Origin: Tupaia tana
Taxonomy: Eukaryota; Chordata; Mammalia; Scandentia; Tupaiidae
NCBI GenBank assembly: GCA_026018925.1
Contig: JAKSZU010000012.1
Span: 26,029,814-26,093,813 of the forward strand
Length of the DNA: 64,000 nt
Direction of reading: 5' to 3'
The translations under genes were made by a program, and so were the position numbers. Positions 34,909 to 45,950 of the stretch are shown piece after piece. The notes beneath the pieces are model-generated. The model did no database searches and had not been told where the DNA came from. It saw only the letters and a list, made by a program, of their open reading frames with translations. Position 1 is the first letter of the stretch. Every line of letters starts with the position of its first letter.

Positions 34909-35667
34909 TTTTCTGTATAAGAGAGAAATAGATAGAGACCAGATAAGAAATGACTTAAACAATATGACCTACAATTGCCACAGACACTCACCTTATTTTG
35001 ATAACCAGGATTTTTTTTCCATCTCTATGAAGAGAGACTTTGAACTATAGTGTCTAAAAGTCATTCCACAGTATAGCCTGACATTATTCAATGCCCCATT
35101 GGAAACTTTGAGTAGCTATTCTTATTTTTCACACCTCTTTCCAGCACATCTTTTACATGCCACCACATTCCAGTAACAAATTTTGAGCTAAGCTGCAATT
35201 GCCCTCTTCCTTCTTAAAGCCATTTCTATTCTCTCCTCTCAGATTCTTCCCAGGCTAGTTATGACTGTGTCTTGTCACTATAATCACATGGGTGCATTCA
35301 CTGGATTACTCTATATGACCAGCCCTTATGAGCAGTTTAACTTCCCCAAAATTTTCACTTTTCTTCTGTCTTGCTGATTACAAAGGTAAGATACTATAGG
35401 TAAAATTGTCAATAATGTCCCATATAATTTGCTCAAGAGAAACCACTTTCCATATTCAGTAAAATATGTGTAAAAGAATGAATGAATGCTTAAATTAGTA
35501 AGAATTTGAAAAGTACTCAGAATCTATGTGATGTCAGGGTATTATTTCCCCATAGCATGAAATTTCAAAGGCAGTTTTTGACAAAAAGCATGAAAATATT
35601 AATACTCTAAATCATTAGATAGTTTAATGTATTTTAGTTACTATTTTATCAAAGTTTATAATTTAGG
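34909..35667. other. 5' flank of OR gene B
   Basis: Unique sequence. Unlike the flank of gene A, it has no MIR. Confidence 0.4.
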
Positions 35668-35945
35668 AACCAGCAGTTAACGTAATGGCTATGTTGCTGG
35701 ACTCGCATGTGGTCGACCGCGGTTCGCGTCCCAGACCCGGTGGCTTAAAATTCACGCCGGGCGCGTGTGCACGCATGCCCAAGATCCCAAGAAGAGAATG
35801 GAGGAGAAGGGATTGTGGTGTGGCCATCCCCCCGGGGGGTGATTTCTCACTTTCTATCTCTCTGTCTCTCTCTGTCTCCTGGCGAGCGCACGTGACGTGC
35901 CCTATAGAAAAAACCTCTTCAAAAATAAAAAATAAAATAAAATAA
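35668..35945 (+). mobile_element. CYN-like SINE, full length
   Basis: GGAACCAGCAGTTAACGTAATGG head, CGCGTCCCAGACC, tail AAATAAAATAAAAT. TSD about TTATAATTTA. Confidence 0.93.
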
Positions 35946-36130
35946 ATAAAAAGAAATTAATTTTAAGAAAAGCTTATAATTTAACTAGATACGGCATTCT
36001 TTCCATTTAGCTTCTCTACCTTTTTGCTTTTAAAAAAATTAGTTTCTTACCCATCTAAAATATAGATGTTCTCTCATTTATGGTGGAATTATCATAAATT
36101 AAAAATATCATAAGTCAAAAATGCATTTAA

Positions 36131-36366
36131 GGGGTCAGCAGGTGGCATAGGGGTTAAGGCACTGGATTCTCATATGGCTGAACATGGTTCAAGACCTTGA
36201 AAATTATACCAGCCACGTGTGCATGAATGCCCAAAATCCAAGGAAGAGAATGGAGGAGAAGGAATTGTGAAATGGTCATCCCTCTGGGGAAGTGATCTTT
36301 CACTTTCCCTCTAACCGTCTCTCTCCGGTGAGCACACACACCCTATGATGAAAACCTTTTAAAGAG
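36131..36366 (+). mobile_element. Older CYN-like SINE inside a DNA transposon
   Basis: GGGGTCAGCAGGTGGCATAGG head. TSD ATGCATTTAA (36121-36130, 36367-36376), which also restores the transposon sequence. Confidence 0.9.
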
Positions 36367-36633
36367 ATGCATTTAATACACCTAATGTACTGAATATCAG
36401 AATTTAGTCTAAACTACTTTAAACAAGCTCAGGTCATTTATATCAGCTAAAAAATCAGCAAACATATTTTATAATAAGGTGTTTAATGGATCATGTAATT
36501 TATTGAATACTATACTAGAAATGAAATAATTGCTCACTGCTGCTGCCCATCATTGTGAGAGAGTATAACAGCATATCACTAACTCAGAAAAAGACCAAAA
36601 TTCAAAAATAGACATATTGTATCTACTGAAAAC

Positions 36634-36643
36634 CTATATATAT

Positions 36644-36708
<65 letters not shown>

Positions 36709-36726
36709 ATGTTTTCTATATATAGG

Positions 36727-36762
<36 letters not shown>
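36634..36762. repeat. (TA)n microsatellite, interrupted
   Basis: Long TA repeat with TATATGTATATG and GTTTTCTATATATAGGTTTC interruptions. AAACCTATATATA on the left and TATATATAGGTTT on the right make it strongly palindromic. Confidence 0.95.
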
Positions 36763-36763
<1 letters not shown>

Positions 36764-36830
36764 TTTTGCACCATTGTAAAGTCCAAAAATCGTAAGTTAA
36801 ATCATCCATCGGGGACCCTCTGTACTAGTT

Positions 36831-37568
36831 TCATACTCAGGAAACCCTTGGAGTGTAACAAGTACTGACGGTTTCTGTACTGCCTTAAATTAAATACTCT
36901 CCCCTTTGTAATAACTAGACAGGTAGTCAGTACAGAAAATAGTAACATATCTTTACTTTGCTATTTTTTTTTAGGAGTGGTAGAAAAGATCTAATGGTTT
37001 TGGAAAAAATTTACAGATCCAGGGATGTTTGAGGAAAATTGAAGCTTACAAATAATTAAAATATTTCTTTTACTTGAAAAAAGAAAATGGTCTTTAAGTT
37101 TTAAAGTATACTATATGCAATCAAACCAAAGTCAAATACTCCTCACCTTTCAGTAGAACCAAGTAGATACTGACAATGTGATGGTATGGATTGCATGGCT
37201 AGAGAGACATGGCATAGACTCTTAAGACCTAAACATTCCAGAAATCACTGCTACAACCATACCTAACGGTCACCAAGGACAGAACTCATAGACGTCTCCA
37301 GGAGGTTAGGAACTAGTAGTTTCAAAAGAACTAGGAGTTTCAGAGGTTTATAATCTCTGGTTTCTGACTGACTAGAACTCATATAAAAAATCCTTCCCAA
37401 CAAGGAAGTTCACACAATACTCCAGAAATGTTGACATATGGAGAAACCGTCACTGAATAGTAATAGACTAGAGAAATTGAAATACTAAAGTTTTCAGTGT
37501 CCACTATTTTTATGCTTATGCTGGGGAAAAAAAGAATAGAACCAAAAGGTTAAAGATACTCAGACAAG
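36831..37568. other. No gene recognised
   Basis: Unique sequence. Confidence 0.5.
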
Positions 37569-37725
37569 GGGCTGGCAGGTGGCATGCTGGTTATGGGCGC
37601 TGGACACCCACATGGCCAGCCATGGTTCAAATCCCGAAACTGGCAGCTTGCTTTCTCACTTTCCCTCTCTCTCTCTATCACTCTGTCTCTCTGATCAAAC
37701 TTAAATAAATAAATTAAAAGTTAAA
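37569..37725 (+). mobile_element. Short-form tRNA SINE
   Basis: GGGGCTGGCAGGTGGCATGC head, GGTTCAAATCCCG B box, GGCAGCTTGCTTTCTC, CT-rich run and AAATAAATAAAT tail. Confidence 0.88.
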
Positions 37726-37904
37726 TGAAATAATTTTGGGGAAAATGGTACTGATAAAAAAGGTCACTGTCCGCTAACTCTTAAGAAGTGAAAGGGAGAG
37801 AAATGTATTGTCTATTGCTCCCATTGCCTTTGTTAACTGTCCCCATATACAAGTTTTTTGTATCCTTAGACAACAGTGTCCTTTAATTTTTTCCAAAATA
37901 GGTA

Positions 37905-38225
37905 TTTTTGAAAATTACCCAAACTTACCTCAGTGACAAACACAATCAAATCTCTATTCATGGCTGAGAATCTTTAGTTTTTTGAAATCTGTGCTGATAT
38001 CTTCTTACATAAGACTTTTAGCTTCCCTGGGGAATCTCTAGCAATATGTCACAGGGTGATTGAGTCTCCACAATTAGGTATCTCAGTGGATTTTGTTTGA
38101 ACAAGAATAAACTTTGAGCTTGGTGGTAATAGATCTATATTTAACAGCTCAATAGCAGCTTCCGAATAGGAAAAAAGTACACATTGTGGTGATGTGCATC
38201 ATTAAAAATTATCTTTTCCATGTTA
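37905..38225. repeat. Paralogous 5'-flank block of OR gene B
   Basis: Counterpart of 24510-24835, about 3.0 kb upstream of OR gene B. The ordered matches (CCCAAACTTACCTC, TATCTCAGTGGA, TCTATATTTAACAGCTC, ATTATCTTTTCC) are spaced similarly but are clearly more diverged than the coding regions. Confidence 0.6.
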
Positions 38226-38387
38226 CATAAAAAATGCATCCTTATTGAAGAAAATATAGAAACTACAGAAAAGCATAATTACAAATTTAAAAATCACTTA
38301 CAATCCCAACAAAGACGAATAAATACTTAAAAAGTTTCTTTGTTTCTTTTCATTTTATAAATATTATGAATAATATTCTTAAAAAAG

Positions 38388-38600
38388 AGATCAGCAGGTG
38401 GCATAATGGTTACATCTCTGGGCTCTCACGTAGTAAACCATAGTTTGAGTTCTGGATCCAGCAGCTTAAATTCACGCAAGACAAGTGTGTGTGCGTGGCC
38501 AAAGTCCCGAGGGAATGGAGAAGGGATTGTTTCTCACTTTCTGTCTCTCTATCTTTCCAGGGAATGCATGCACCCTATAGCAAAAACTCTCTCCAAAATT
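38388..38600 (+). mobile_element. CYN-like SINE, body partly deleted
   Basis: GATCAGCAGGTGGCATAATGG head and AAAAACTCTCTCC end; the GATTGCGGC to GGGGTG part is missing. Followed by a TA/CA microsatellite. Confidence 0.88.
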
Positions 38601-38619
38601 GTATATATATGTATATGTG

Positions 38620-38657
<38 letters not shown>

Positions 38658-38698
38658 TACACACACATACACACACACACACACACACATATATATAT
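38601..38698. repeat. (TA)n(CA)n microsatellite
   Basis: Compound repeat directly after the SINE tail. Confidence 0.95.
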
Positions 38699-38995
38699 CT
38701 GATGCTATAAAACCATACACAGTTTCTTTCTCTAATATTATTTTATGAACTTTTCTCATGTCATTATGTATGCTTTGAAATCAGAATTTCAATAACTCAA
38801 CCTTATCTCCATCCACTTGCTAAACCAAATTGAATTATACATGTCAATACTTTAACTATTTTCAGATAATTTTTCTATCAATAATAATGTCTCTATGAAT
38901 ATCCCAATTCACTTCATTTGTATTATTGTTTTTTTTTCTCTCTACATAACTAGAAATAATATTGAAGTTTATGGGGTCAAAAATTATAGGTAAAG

Positions 38996-39240
38996 GCCAG
39001 TCGAGGGCATGAAGGTTAAGGCAACTGGATCCCGCACAGCTGACAGTGTGGTTTGATTCCTGGACCCAGCTGCTTGAAAAATCAGACTGGGTGCATGTGA
39101 GTGCTTGTCCAAAATCCTCAAAGGAGAATGGAGGAGAAGGGATTGTGGCTTGGCCATCCCACTTGGGAAGTGATTTTTCTCTTTCTCTTTCTCTGTCTCT
39201 GTTTCTGTCAAAGGAGCACACATGCTGTATAGCAAACAAA
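38996..39240 (+). mobile_element. Older CYN-like SINE
   Basis: GGCCAGTCGAGGGCATGAAGG head, CAAAATCCTCAAAGGAGAATG body, TATAGCAAACAAATG tail. Confidence 0.85.
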
Positions 39241-39724
39241 TGAACAAGCAAAAAAATGGACAATTTTAGATATGTTGATAAAAATCATCTCAGTAAGTGA
39301 CTTTTCCCTTATATACAAAGCAAGTTTACTGTCCCTGGTGAATACCATTATATGTTCTTTTTTTCAGTTGGACTAGTAAGAGTACCATCTCACTGGTATT
39401 TCTATTTTAAATAAAATCAAAATTAACTTCAGTAGGTGGAATTATGGACTTTTTTCCAAGTGTTTTTGGTCAATTGTTCTTCTCATAGATTAATTATTCA
39501 TCTACCCACTTGTTGATCTTCAATAGAGAAATGTTTATCTATTGATTGCTAGGCGCTTTCAAAACTAAAATATCAACTCATTTTCAGTTGTAGTTTGCAA
39601 ACTTTTCTTCAAGGTAAATTTTAATTTAAATTTTATGTTATGATAGAGACTGCACCTTTTTTAACCCTTTTTTTCCTTTTAGTGGAACAAAGAAACAAAA
39701 CCAACAAAGGTGGTATTTTATTGT
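39241..39724. other. No gene recognised
   Basis: Unique AT-rich sequence. Confidence 0.5.
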
Positions 39725-39960
39725 AGGTTTTTAAAATTGATTTAATTATTTTTTATTTAATCACTGTGTATCATTACAGTATACCAAATGAATTTTCCCA
39801 TCAGGAATACCAGTCAGTGAATATCAGTCAAAGATATTACCATACATCAGCAGATAATTTTCCATTTTTATGTTCCACAAATGTTTTGCTTCTTTCTTTT
39901 TCCTCTTGATTCCCTCCCTGCTTACTGATGTTGAGAATCTTCACATGTGGGAATTAGACC
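39725..39960 (-). mobile_element. Lineage-specific L1 3' end
   Basis: CAGTCAAAGATATTACCATACA, CAGCAGATAATTTTCCATTTT and TCCACAAATGTTTTGCTT recur almost unchanged at 49629-49800. Confidence 0.7.
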
Positions 39961-39967
39961 TTTATAT

Positions 39968-40110
39968 ACAGTCATTTCTCTGTATCTATGGAGAAATGGA
40001 TACTGGACACCCTAGTCAGATACCAACATTTGAGAATGTTCAAGTTTCATATGCAAAATGATACAGCAAACATTTGCATATACACTATGCACATCCTCTT
40101 TCATATTTAT
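39968..40110 (+). mobile_element. Truncated Tigger-type element, same family as 13478
   Basis: CAGTCATTTCTCTGTATCTATGG at its start, followed by CAGATACCAACATTTGAGAAT, AATGTTCAAG and TATGCACATCCTC, parallels the first 130 bp of the element at 13478. The rest is missing. Confidence 0.6.
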
Positions 40111-40329
40111 TTTAAATTTATTTATTTATCCTATAAGTGAGAGAGACAAACACAGACAGACAGCATCCCTGAGAGGATGTTGACTCCATGATTTCCCCTT
40201 AGTTTCAGCCTACCTGGATCATGGGCACATTTGTGTTTGGCATGCTCAGAGAGGCCTCAAGACGTGAGCTGGCAACCTTCTCACATGGGTCTGTCTCATA
40301 GAACTGAAGTGTAGTTCAAGCCCAATGTT
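40111..40329. other. Possible old repeat
   Basis: GTGAGAGAGACAAACACAGACAGACAGC and TCTCACATGGGTC hint at a degraded SINE, not secure. Confidence 0.25.
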
Positions 40330-40868
40330 TTTCTTATTCATTTTCTATCTGGATTATCTGTCCATTGTTGAAAATGAGGTGTGAATGCCCATTACTATTA
40401 TTGTATTATAGTCTTTCCCTCTCTTCAGATCTAGACTATTTGACCTATAATATTTGCTCTATATATTTAGGTTCTGTGATGTTAGGTTCATATATTTTAT
40501 AATTGTTACATGTTCTTGATGACTTCTTTAACATTATATAATAATCTTAATACTTTTAGTCTATAAGTCTATTTTATCTGACATAAATGTGGTCCTTGCC
40601 CTCTTTTGTGTGTAGTATCTTTTTCCATCTTTTCATTCTCAATTTATGTGCATTCTTAAAATTGAAGTGATACTTTTGTAGGCAGAATATAAAAGGATCT
40701 TGAAGGAGAAGGGACTGTGAGATGGCCATATTATTATCCATTTAGCCACTCTATATCTTCTGCTTGGAGATTTGAATCCTTATACATTCAAGATAATCAT
40801 TGATATGTAAGGGGACTTACTGCTGACTTTTGTTGTTTTCTGCCTTCTTTTTCTTTTTTCTCTTTGTG
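40330..40868 (-). mobile_element. L1 ORF2 fragment (endonuclease to early RT)
   Basis: Antisense L1 text: CTGTCCATTGTTGAAAATGAGG, TATTATTGTATTATAGTC, TTGTAGGCAGAATATAAAAGG and TAGCCACTCTATATCTTCTG. The L1 seems to continue at 42005-42060. Confidence 0.8.
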
Positions 40869-40921
40869 ATTAGATGGTAGGAAGTGGCTGGATCTGGGAA
40901 GAACAATGACACAATGACAAC

Positions 40922-40972
40922 CTTTTTTTTTTTTGAGAGGTTTTTGCCATAGGGTGCGTACTTTTGCCAGAA

Positions 40973-41021
<49 letters not shown>

Positions 41022-41233
41022 GAGAGAGAGAGAGGGAGAGAAATAGAAAGCAAGAAATCACCCCCCAGGGAAATGGCTACACTGCAATCCCTTCTCCTCC
41101 ATTCTCCTCTCAGGATCTTGGGCACACACACACATGCGCCCGGCGTGAGTTTAAGCCACCAGGTCCGGGACTCGAACTGCAGTCAACTACATGAGAGTTC
41201 AGTGACATAGCCATTACGCTAACTGCTGGTCCC
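40922..41233 (-). mobile_element. CYN-like SINE with expanded (GA)n
   Basis: Head GGGACCAGCAGTTAGCGTAATGG at 41233; the CT-rich region has grown to about 60 bp of (CT)n at 40976-41040. Short TSD about ACCTTT. Confidence 0.93.
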
Positions 41234-41241
41234 ATAACCTT

Positions 41242-41450
41242 TATTTTTTTTAAGAGAGTGTTTTGCTATAGAACACATGTGCTTGCTGGAGAGACAGAAA
41301 GAGTCAGAGAGACAGAAAGTGAGAAATCATTCCCCCCTGCCCAGGGCGGATGGCCATGCCACAATCTGTTCTCCTCCAATCTCCTCTGGAAATTTTGGGC
41401 TTGCGCGCACGCACACACACACACACACACACACGCACACACACACGCAC

Positions 41451-41499
<49 letters not shown>

Positions 41500-41589
41500 G
41501 TGAGTTTCAAGTCTCCAGGTCCGGGACTCGAACCATTGTCAATCATGTGGAAGTCCAGTGATATAATTATTATGACATTTGCTGGTCCC
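41242..41589 (-). mobile_element. CYN-like SINE with expanded (AC)n
   Basis: GGGACCAGCAAATGTCATAAT head at 41589; the GTGTGCGTGCG part is an (AC/GC)n tract at 41405-41498. TSD TAACCTTTA (near 41225 and 41595). Confidence 0.9.
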
Positions 41590-42004
41590 CAATTGTAACC
41601 TTTAAAGATGAGCAAAGGCACAGTTTCCCATGACTTGTGCCTGTACTGCAAGGCCAGCAGAGGTACAGAGAAACTGTGTATCAGCCCTCGTGGGCCAGGG
41701 AAGATAAGAAAAGGCTAAGTTCAGAACTGCAAAACACAAAATGTTCCATAGCTTCAATTGATAACAGCAGAATACCGGCTTCTCATCCTGTTGCCCACCT
41801 CTTTTTGGCCAATGAAAAAATAAACCTGAAAATGGCTCAATGTCATGGCAATCTCCATCAGAGGCACCCAGGCTACCCAATCCCCACTCTTCTCTACTTG
41901 TGTGTCTGTGTGTCTTCTTACTAATCCACTACTGTGTCCACTCAGATTTACATCTCATCGTGCTTGGTCACAGAAAGATGACTTTCTCTTGTGATATACT
42001 TTCA

Positions 42005-42065
42005 TACTTATCTTTTTCTGTATAGTTTTTTGCTTTGTGATTACCCAAAGTTTTACATAAAAAAT
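42005..42065 (-). mobile_element. L1 ORF2 remnant
   Basis: TTTTTTGCTTTGTGATTACCC and GTTTTACATAAAAAATTCC fit antisense L1 next to the piece ending at 40868. Confidence 0.5.
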
Positions 42066-42073
42066 TCCACATC

Positions 42074-42607
42074 TGGGGCCAGTAGATGGTGTAGTGATTA
42101 CATCAGTAGATTCCTACATAGCTGATTGCAGTTTGAATCCCAGACCTGGTGGCTTGAAAATCACATTGGGCTCTGGGAACCAGCAGTTGGTGTAGTGGCT
42201 ATGTCGCTGGACTCCCACGTAGTCAACAGGGGTTCACGTCCCAGACCCGGTGGCTTAAAACCCACGCCGGGCACATGTGTGTGCGTGCCCAAGATCCTGA
42301 GAGGAGAGTGGAGGAGAAGGGATTGTGGCATGACCATCCCCCCTGGGGGGTGATTTCTTGCTTCCTGTCTCTGTCTCTCTCTCTGTCTGCCTGGCGAGCG
42401 CACATGCCCTATAGAGAAAACCTCTCCAAATAAAGAAAAAAAAGAAAATCACATTGGGCTCATGTGCATGCGTGCCCAAGATCCTAGGAGAAGAATGGAG
42501 AGGGGATTGTGGCATAACCACGACTCCTGAGAGGTGATTTCTCACTTTCCTTCTCATTGTCTCTCTCTCTCTCTGGCATGTGCTCTATGGCAAAAAACCT
42601 CTTTAAA
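42074..42607 (+). mobile_element. Older CYN-like SINE, split by a younger one
   Basis: GGGGCCAGTAGATGGTGTAGTG head to CACATTGGGCTC, interrupted at 42174-42443, then CATGTGCATGCGTGCCCAAG to AAAAAACCTCTTTAAAAAA. Confidence 0.95.
42174..42443 (+). mobile_element. Younger CYN-like SINE nested in an older copy
   Basis: Full length. TSD GAAAATCACATTGGGCTC (42156-42173, 42444-42461), 18 bp perfect, taken from the older SINE's own body. Confidence 0.97.
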
Positions 42608-42667
42608 AAATATGTATGAAAGGTTATTTTAAGCTGGTAATTACTTCAATTACATAAAGAAATTCTT

Positions 42668-42735
42668 TACTTTTTTTGTTGTTGTTATAAGGCATGTGTG
42701 CTTGTTGGTGAGAGATAGCAAGAGAGAGGAAATCT
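42668..42735 (-). mobile_element. 3' end fragment of a CYN-like SINE
   Basis: T-run, GTTATAAGGCATGTGTGCTTG and AGAGAGAGGAAATC only. Confidence 0.6.
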
Positions 42736-43019
42736 TAATTTTTAGTTTCTTTTTTCATGAAACTCATTTTTGTGTATGTAGTGGAGAAAACAACACAATT
42801 AATTGGAGATTGCTACTCAGGTGACTCAAATACATTTCATTTTATTTATCCAAAATTTTGTTTATGTTCTCTTTAATTTATTGCTGTTAGTGGTATCTTT
42901 TCCCCCACTATCCTCCACTCCACAGCATAATTCTATTAAAAATACTGTTTTAGAATATTTAATTTTAATATTCTAAGATTTTTCCAGTCTTATTATATTA
43001 GTACATTTTATTTCTCATT

Positions 43020-43062
<43 letters not shown>

Positions 43063-43984
43063 TACAAATATCAGTTTTGAAGTAAAATTTTAATGAAACT
43101 ATATTTAAAACATTATTAAAATATCTGACAAAAAGTTTATGTTTAAAAATAGCAGTTTAGGAAAAATAATTCTTGATCTGATAGTGTTCTGCATGACTTA
43201 CAGGTAATTACTTGATAAACAAAATTTGTCAAATCCAAAAACTTAACTCCAAGATATAGCAACTTTGCTGGTATAAGCATATAATTTACATTACATAAAG
43301 GGACTTTATAAAATTAGGTTGCTTTTAAAAAATGTTTGCTTACAAACATAAAAATTATATTGCGTAAGTACATGGTGTGATTCATATATTTCCCAATTAT
43401 TTTACCACATGTAACATGATATTAAAATAAATCCTTCATGTTAGCAGATAAGATTAAAATATTCATCAGATATAACTAATATTTCTACATGCTTATTTAT
43501 ATTCATTTTCTGACATCTCCAACAATATCTTGATGCTGTGACCTGTTCCTGACTCAGTCAATTAGCAGTATTCATTACTTCAATTATTTCTTGGACTATG
43601 ATCATAATTTTTCTCACTTTTCATTCAACCTTGCTATTTTCAAATACTACATTTATTTCTCTACTTCCATTTCCCTTTTCTCTTTTCTTTCCAGAAATCT
43701 AACTAAGGTACTTCTTTCTATTGTCCCTGGCCATTCTACTGGTTTTCTCTTTACATCAAAGTCAGGCAAAACAGTCAAACTCAGACATCCTTAATTGGCA
43801 AAGTATATAGATTTTCTTTATCTCCTATTCTCTGTTTCTAAATCATCTTTTTAAACAAGTATCACATAGTATTCCCTATGTTTTTCAAAATTCTTGACAT
43901 TAACTCCAAGCAGTACTTCTTATGTTATCTTGAATTCAAGTAACCATAGTTACTCCAGTTTCATAGAGGTACACACTTAAGCAT
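42736..43984. other. No gene recognised; (TA)n at 43024-43059
   Basis: AT-rich sequence with a TA microsatellite. Confidence 0.5.
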
Positions 43985-44420
43985 ACATATGAGTCCAAAT
44001 AATTACATAGAGAGCAGAACATAAAAGGTAAATGAGCTGTTATTTGCCTAAAAGTGGATGAATATAGACTATTTAATTCTAAGCAAAGTAAGCCAGGCTA
44101 TGAAAGACAAACACTGCATATCCCCATTTAATGTATTCTGAATGTTTGCACTCTGTGGTCAAAATTGAAAGATCTGAAGACATACTAGTAGGGAGGACAC
44201 ATGTAAATACCAAAGACTGTATGGGAAAGCAGTGGATAGTAGAAAGTGGGTGGGAGAGACTCAGGGGAAAAAAACTCTTATCAGATACATGACTGTAAAG
44301 TTCTTCGTTGAAAATGATGTTTATTGTAATATCCTTGATTGGACTTTCATGTACTGCACACATATCTTTGAAAGCATGTAGATGTACAGTGATTGAATAT
44401 AAATATCAAATTATACAATT
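43985..44420 (+). mobile_element. Lineage-specific L1 3' end
   Basis: GTGGATGAATATAGAC, AAGTAAGCCAGGCTATGAAAG and the AAATTGAAAGATCTGAAGAC 3' UTR parallel 11691-12000. Confidence 0.75.
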
Positions 44421-44961
44421 TAAAAAAAGATAAAAGTAGGCAAAGTTTTTTCTTCTCTAAAGCAATCCTAGTTTCAAATAAAAATGGAGTAGAGAGGATG
44501 ACATGCAGGATCCTTGGAATTCTGCACAGATATCATGGAGAAGCGTTTCATGCTTCCTTAAAATGCGTAGGGTGGTTTGGTTATGTGCCTTTCCCAATTT
44601 CCTGGAGTCTTTCTAGGATATCTGACATTACTTTTTTTCATCTAGCAGTGTCTAGAATAAACTGCGTTCATCATCATAAATTTATTTGAAGCTAGTTATT
44701 CCAACTATCCCAACTTGCTGTCCATTCCAAAGAGCTAACTAAAATTAAATGGCATAAAATGTATAATTTTTTCATATTTATTTCAACTTTTTCTATCAGA
44801 TTAGTGGTCTTCAATTTAACTTTTTGTGATTTGTTATGAATTTTATGGCAGTATATTCACAGATATCTTTTCCTTAACTCATGGTCTTTGAATTTTACAT
44901 TGATTCTCTGACTATAATGTTCTTTAGCTTTATGCTAAATTTAGAATTCTATGTCATAGGT
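44421..44961. other. 3' flank of OR gene C
   Basis: Unique sequence; no repeat recognised. Confidence 0.45.
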
Positions 44962-45930
44962 TTATCTCATACTCAAAGTATCTTTCTCTCTAAAGAACAA
45001 TTTGATCACTCCTTCACGGATCTGCTTGGTCTTCACTCCATAGACAATTGGATTCAAGGTAGGAGGCAGCAACAGATAAAGGTTGGCTATAAAAATGTGG
45101 ACATGGTGAGGTATAGTGCGTCCTCCAAAGCGGTGAGTGAAGAAGTTGAAGAAGGCTGGGACATAGGTGATAACAATAGCACATATGTGTGATGTACAGG
45201 TACTGAAGGCTTTGTGGCGAGCATCTGCAGATGACAAATTTACTACAGCACGGATAATCATGGCATAAGACATGGAGATACAGAACATATCAAACCCTCC
45301 AATCAATATGGCAGCTATGAGACCATATATAGCATTAATCTTGATGTTGCCACAGGATAATTTGGCCACAGACATATGGTCACAATAGGTATGCTGGATG
45401 AGATTGCCCCTGCAGTAAGGAAGACGCTTGATCAGGAAAGTAAATGGAATCATGAGCAATACACTTCGAATGAAAGTGGCAAGCCCAACCTTAGTAATCA
45501 CAGGGTTTGTGAGGATGGTGGAATAACGTAGAGGATAGCAAATGGCCACATAGCGGTCTAGAGCCATAAGCATGAGTACTCCAGACTCCATGCCCGTCAG
45601 CATGTGGATAAAGAACATCTGTACAAGGCAGGCATTAAAGGCAATCTCCTTCAGACTGAACCAAAAGATACATAACATATTGGGGACAAATGAGGTGCAC
45701 CCAGTAACATCTGTAAGGGAAAGCAAGGCTAGAAAGTAGTACATGGGCCGATGCAGGGCCTCCTCATGGCTAATGAGGTAGATGAGCCCGCAATTCCCTA
45801 CAACAGCAATTATGTACATGATGCAGAAGGGCAGGGAGATCCAGCTATGTAAGGCTTCCAGCCCAGGAATCCCATTAAGGATGAAGTATCTTGGTGTCAG
45901 GCTGGAGTTGTTGGCATCATGCTTGTTGGT
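44962..45930 (-). pseudogene. Class I olfactory receptor, OR52N2-type gene C; frame open but no in-frame start ATG
   Basis: The frame encodes an otherwise complete OR: NSSLTP N-terminus, PMYYFLA, MALDRYVAIC, HTYCDHMSVA, KAFSTCTSHI, NPIVYGVKTKQIRE and the REKDTLSMR tail. The frame runs back to an in-frame TAA near 45946 without any ATG; the first in-frame Met is about residue 38, inside TM1. Two tandem ATGs at 45915-45920 sit where genes A and B start, but they read in another frame and stop after seven codons. Aligned with genes A and B, about 4 bp are missing between the ATG and the GCCAAC codons. Either this is a recent pseudogene with 317 otherwise open codons, or an upstream exon supplies the start (an AG precedes the ATGs). 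It could also be a sequencing error. The receptor body shows no other lesion. Confidence 0.8.
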
Positions 45931-45950
45931 CAAATAGAAAACATGTTACT

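Larger units (their letters stand above)
36055..36830 (+). mobile_element. Tc1/mariner-Tigger-like DNA transposon with SINE and (TA)n inside
   Basis: Contains TCATAAGTCAAAAATGCATT, AATACACCTAATGTACTGAA, TATTTTATAATAAGGTGTTTA, TCATGTAATTTATTGAATAC, TTTGCACCATTGTAAAGTCC and AAAAATCGTAAGTTAAATCATC. This pattern occurs in an old eutherian nonautonomous DNA transposon whose name I am not sure of. A SINE (36131-36366) and a (TA)n tract (36634-36762) interrupt it. Confidence 0.65.
40869..41995. other. Possible LTR-like segment holding two SINEs
   Basis: Non-L1 sequence lies between L1 pieces (to 40868 and from about 42005). After removing the SINEs about 480 bp remain, with AATAAA-like GAAAAAATAAACC and TGTGTGTCTGTGTGTCTTC. 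This might be a solo LTR, but no family is recognised. Confidence 0.3.

Noticed and set aside
41405-41498. CRISPR-like or protein-coding repeat
   Set aside because: Plain (AC/GC)n microsatellite inside a SINE in a mammalian genome; no spacers.
40869-41995. Endogenous retroviral solo LTR
   Set aside because: Not called as an LTR: no clear TG...CA ends, TSD or family match could be established. Kept only as a low-confidence segment.
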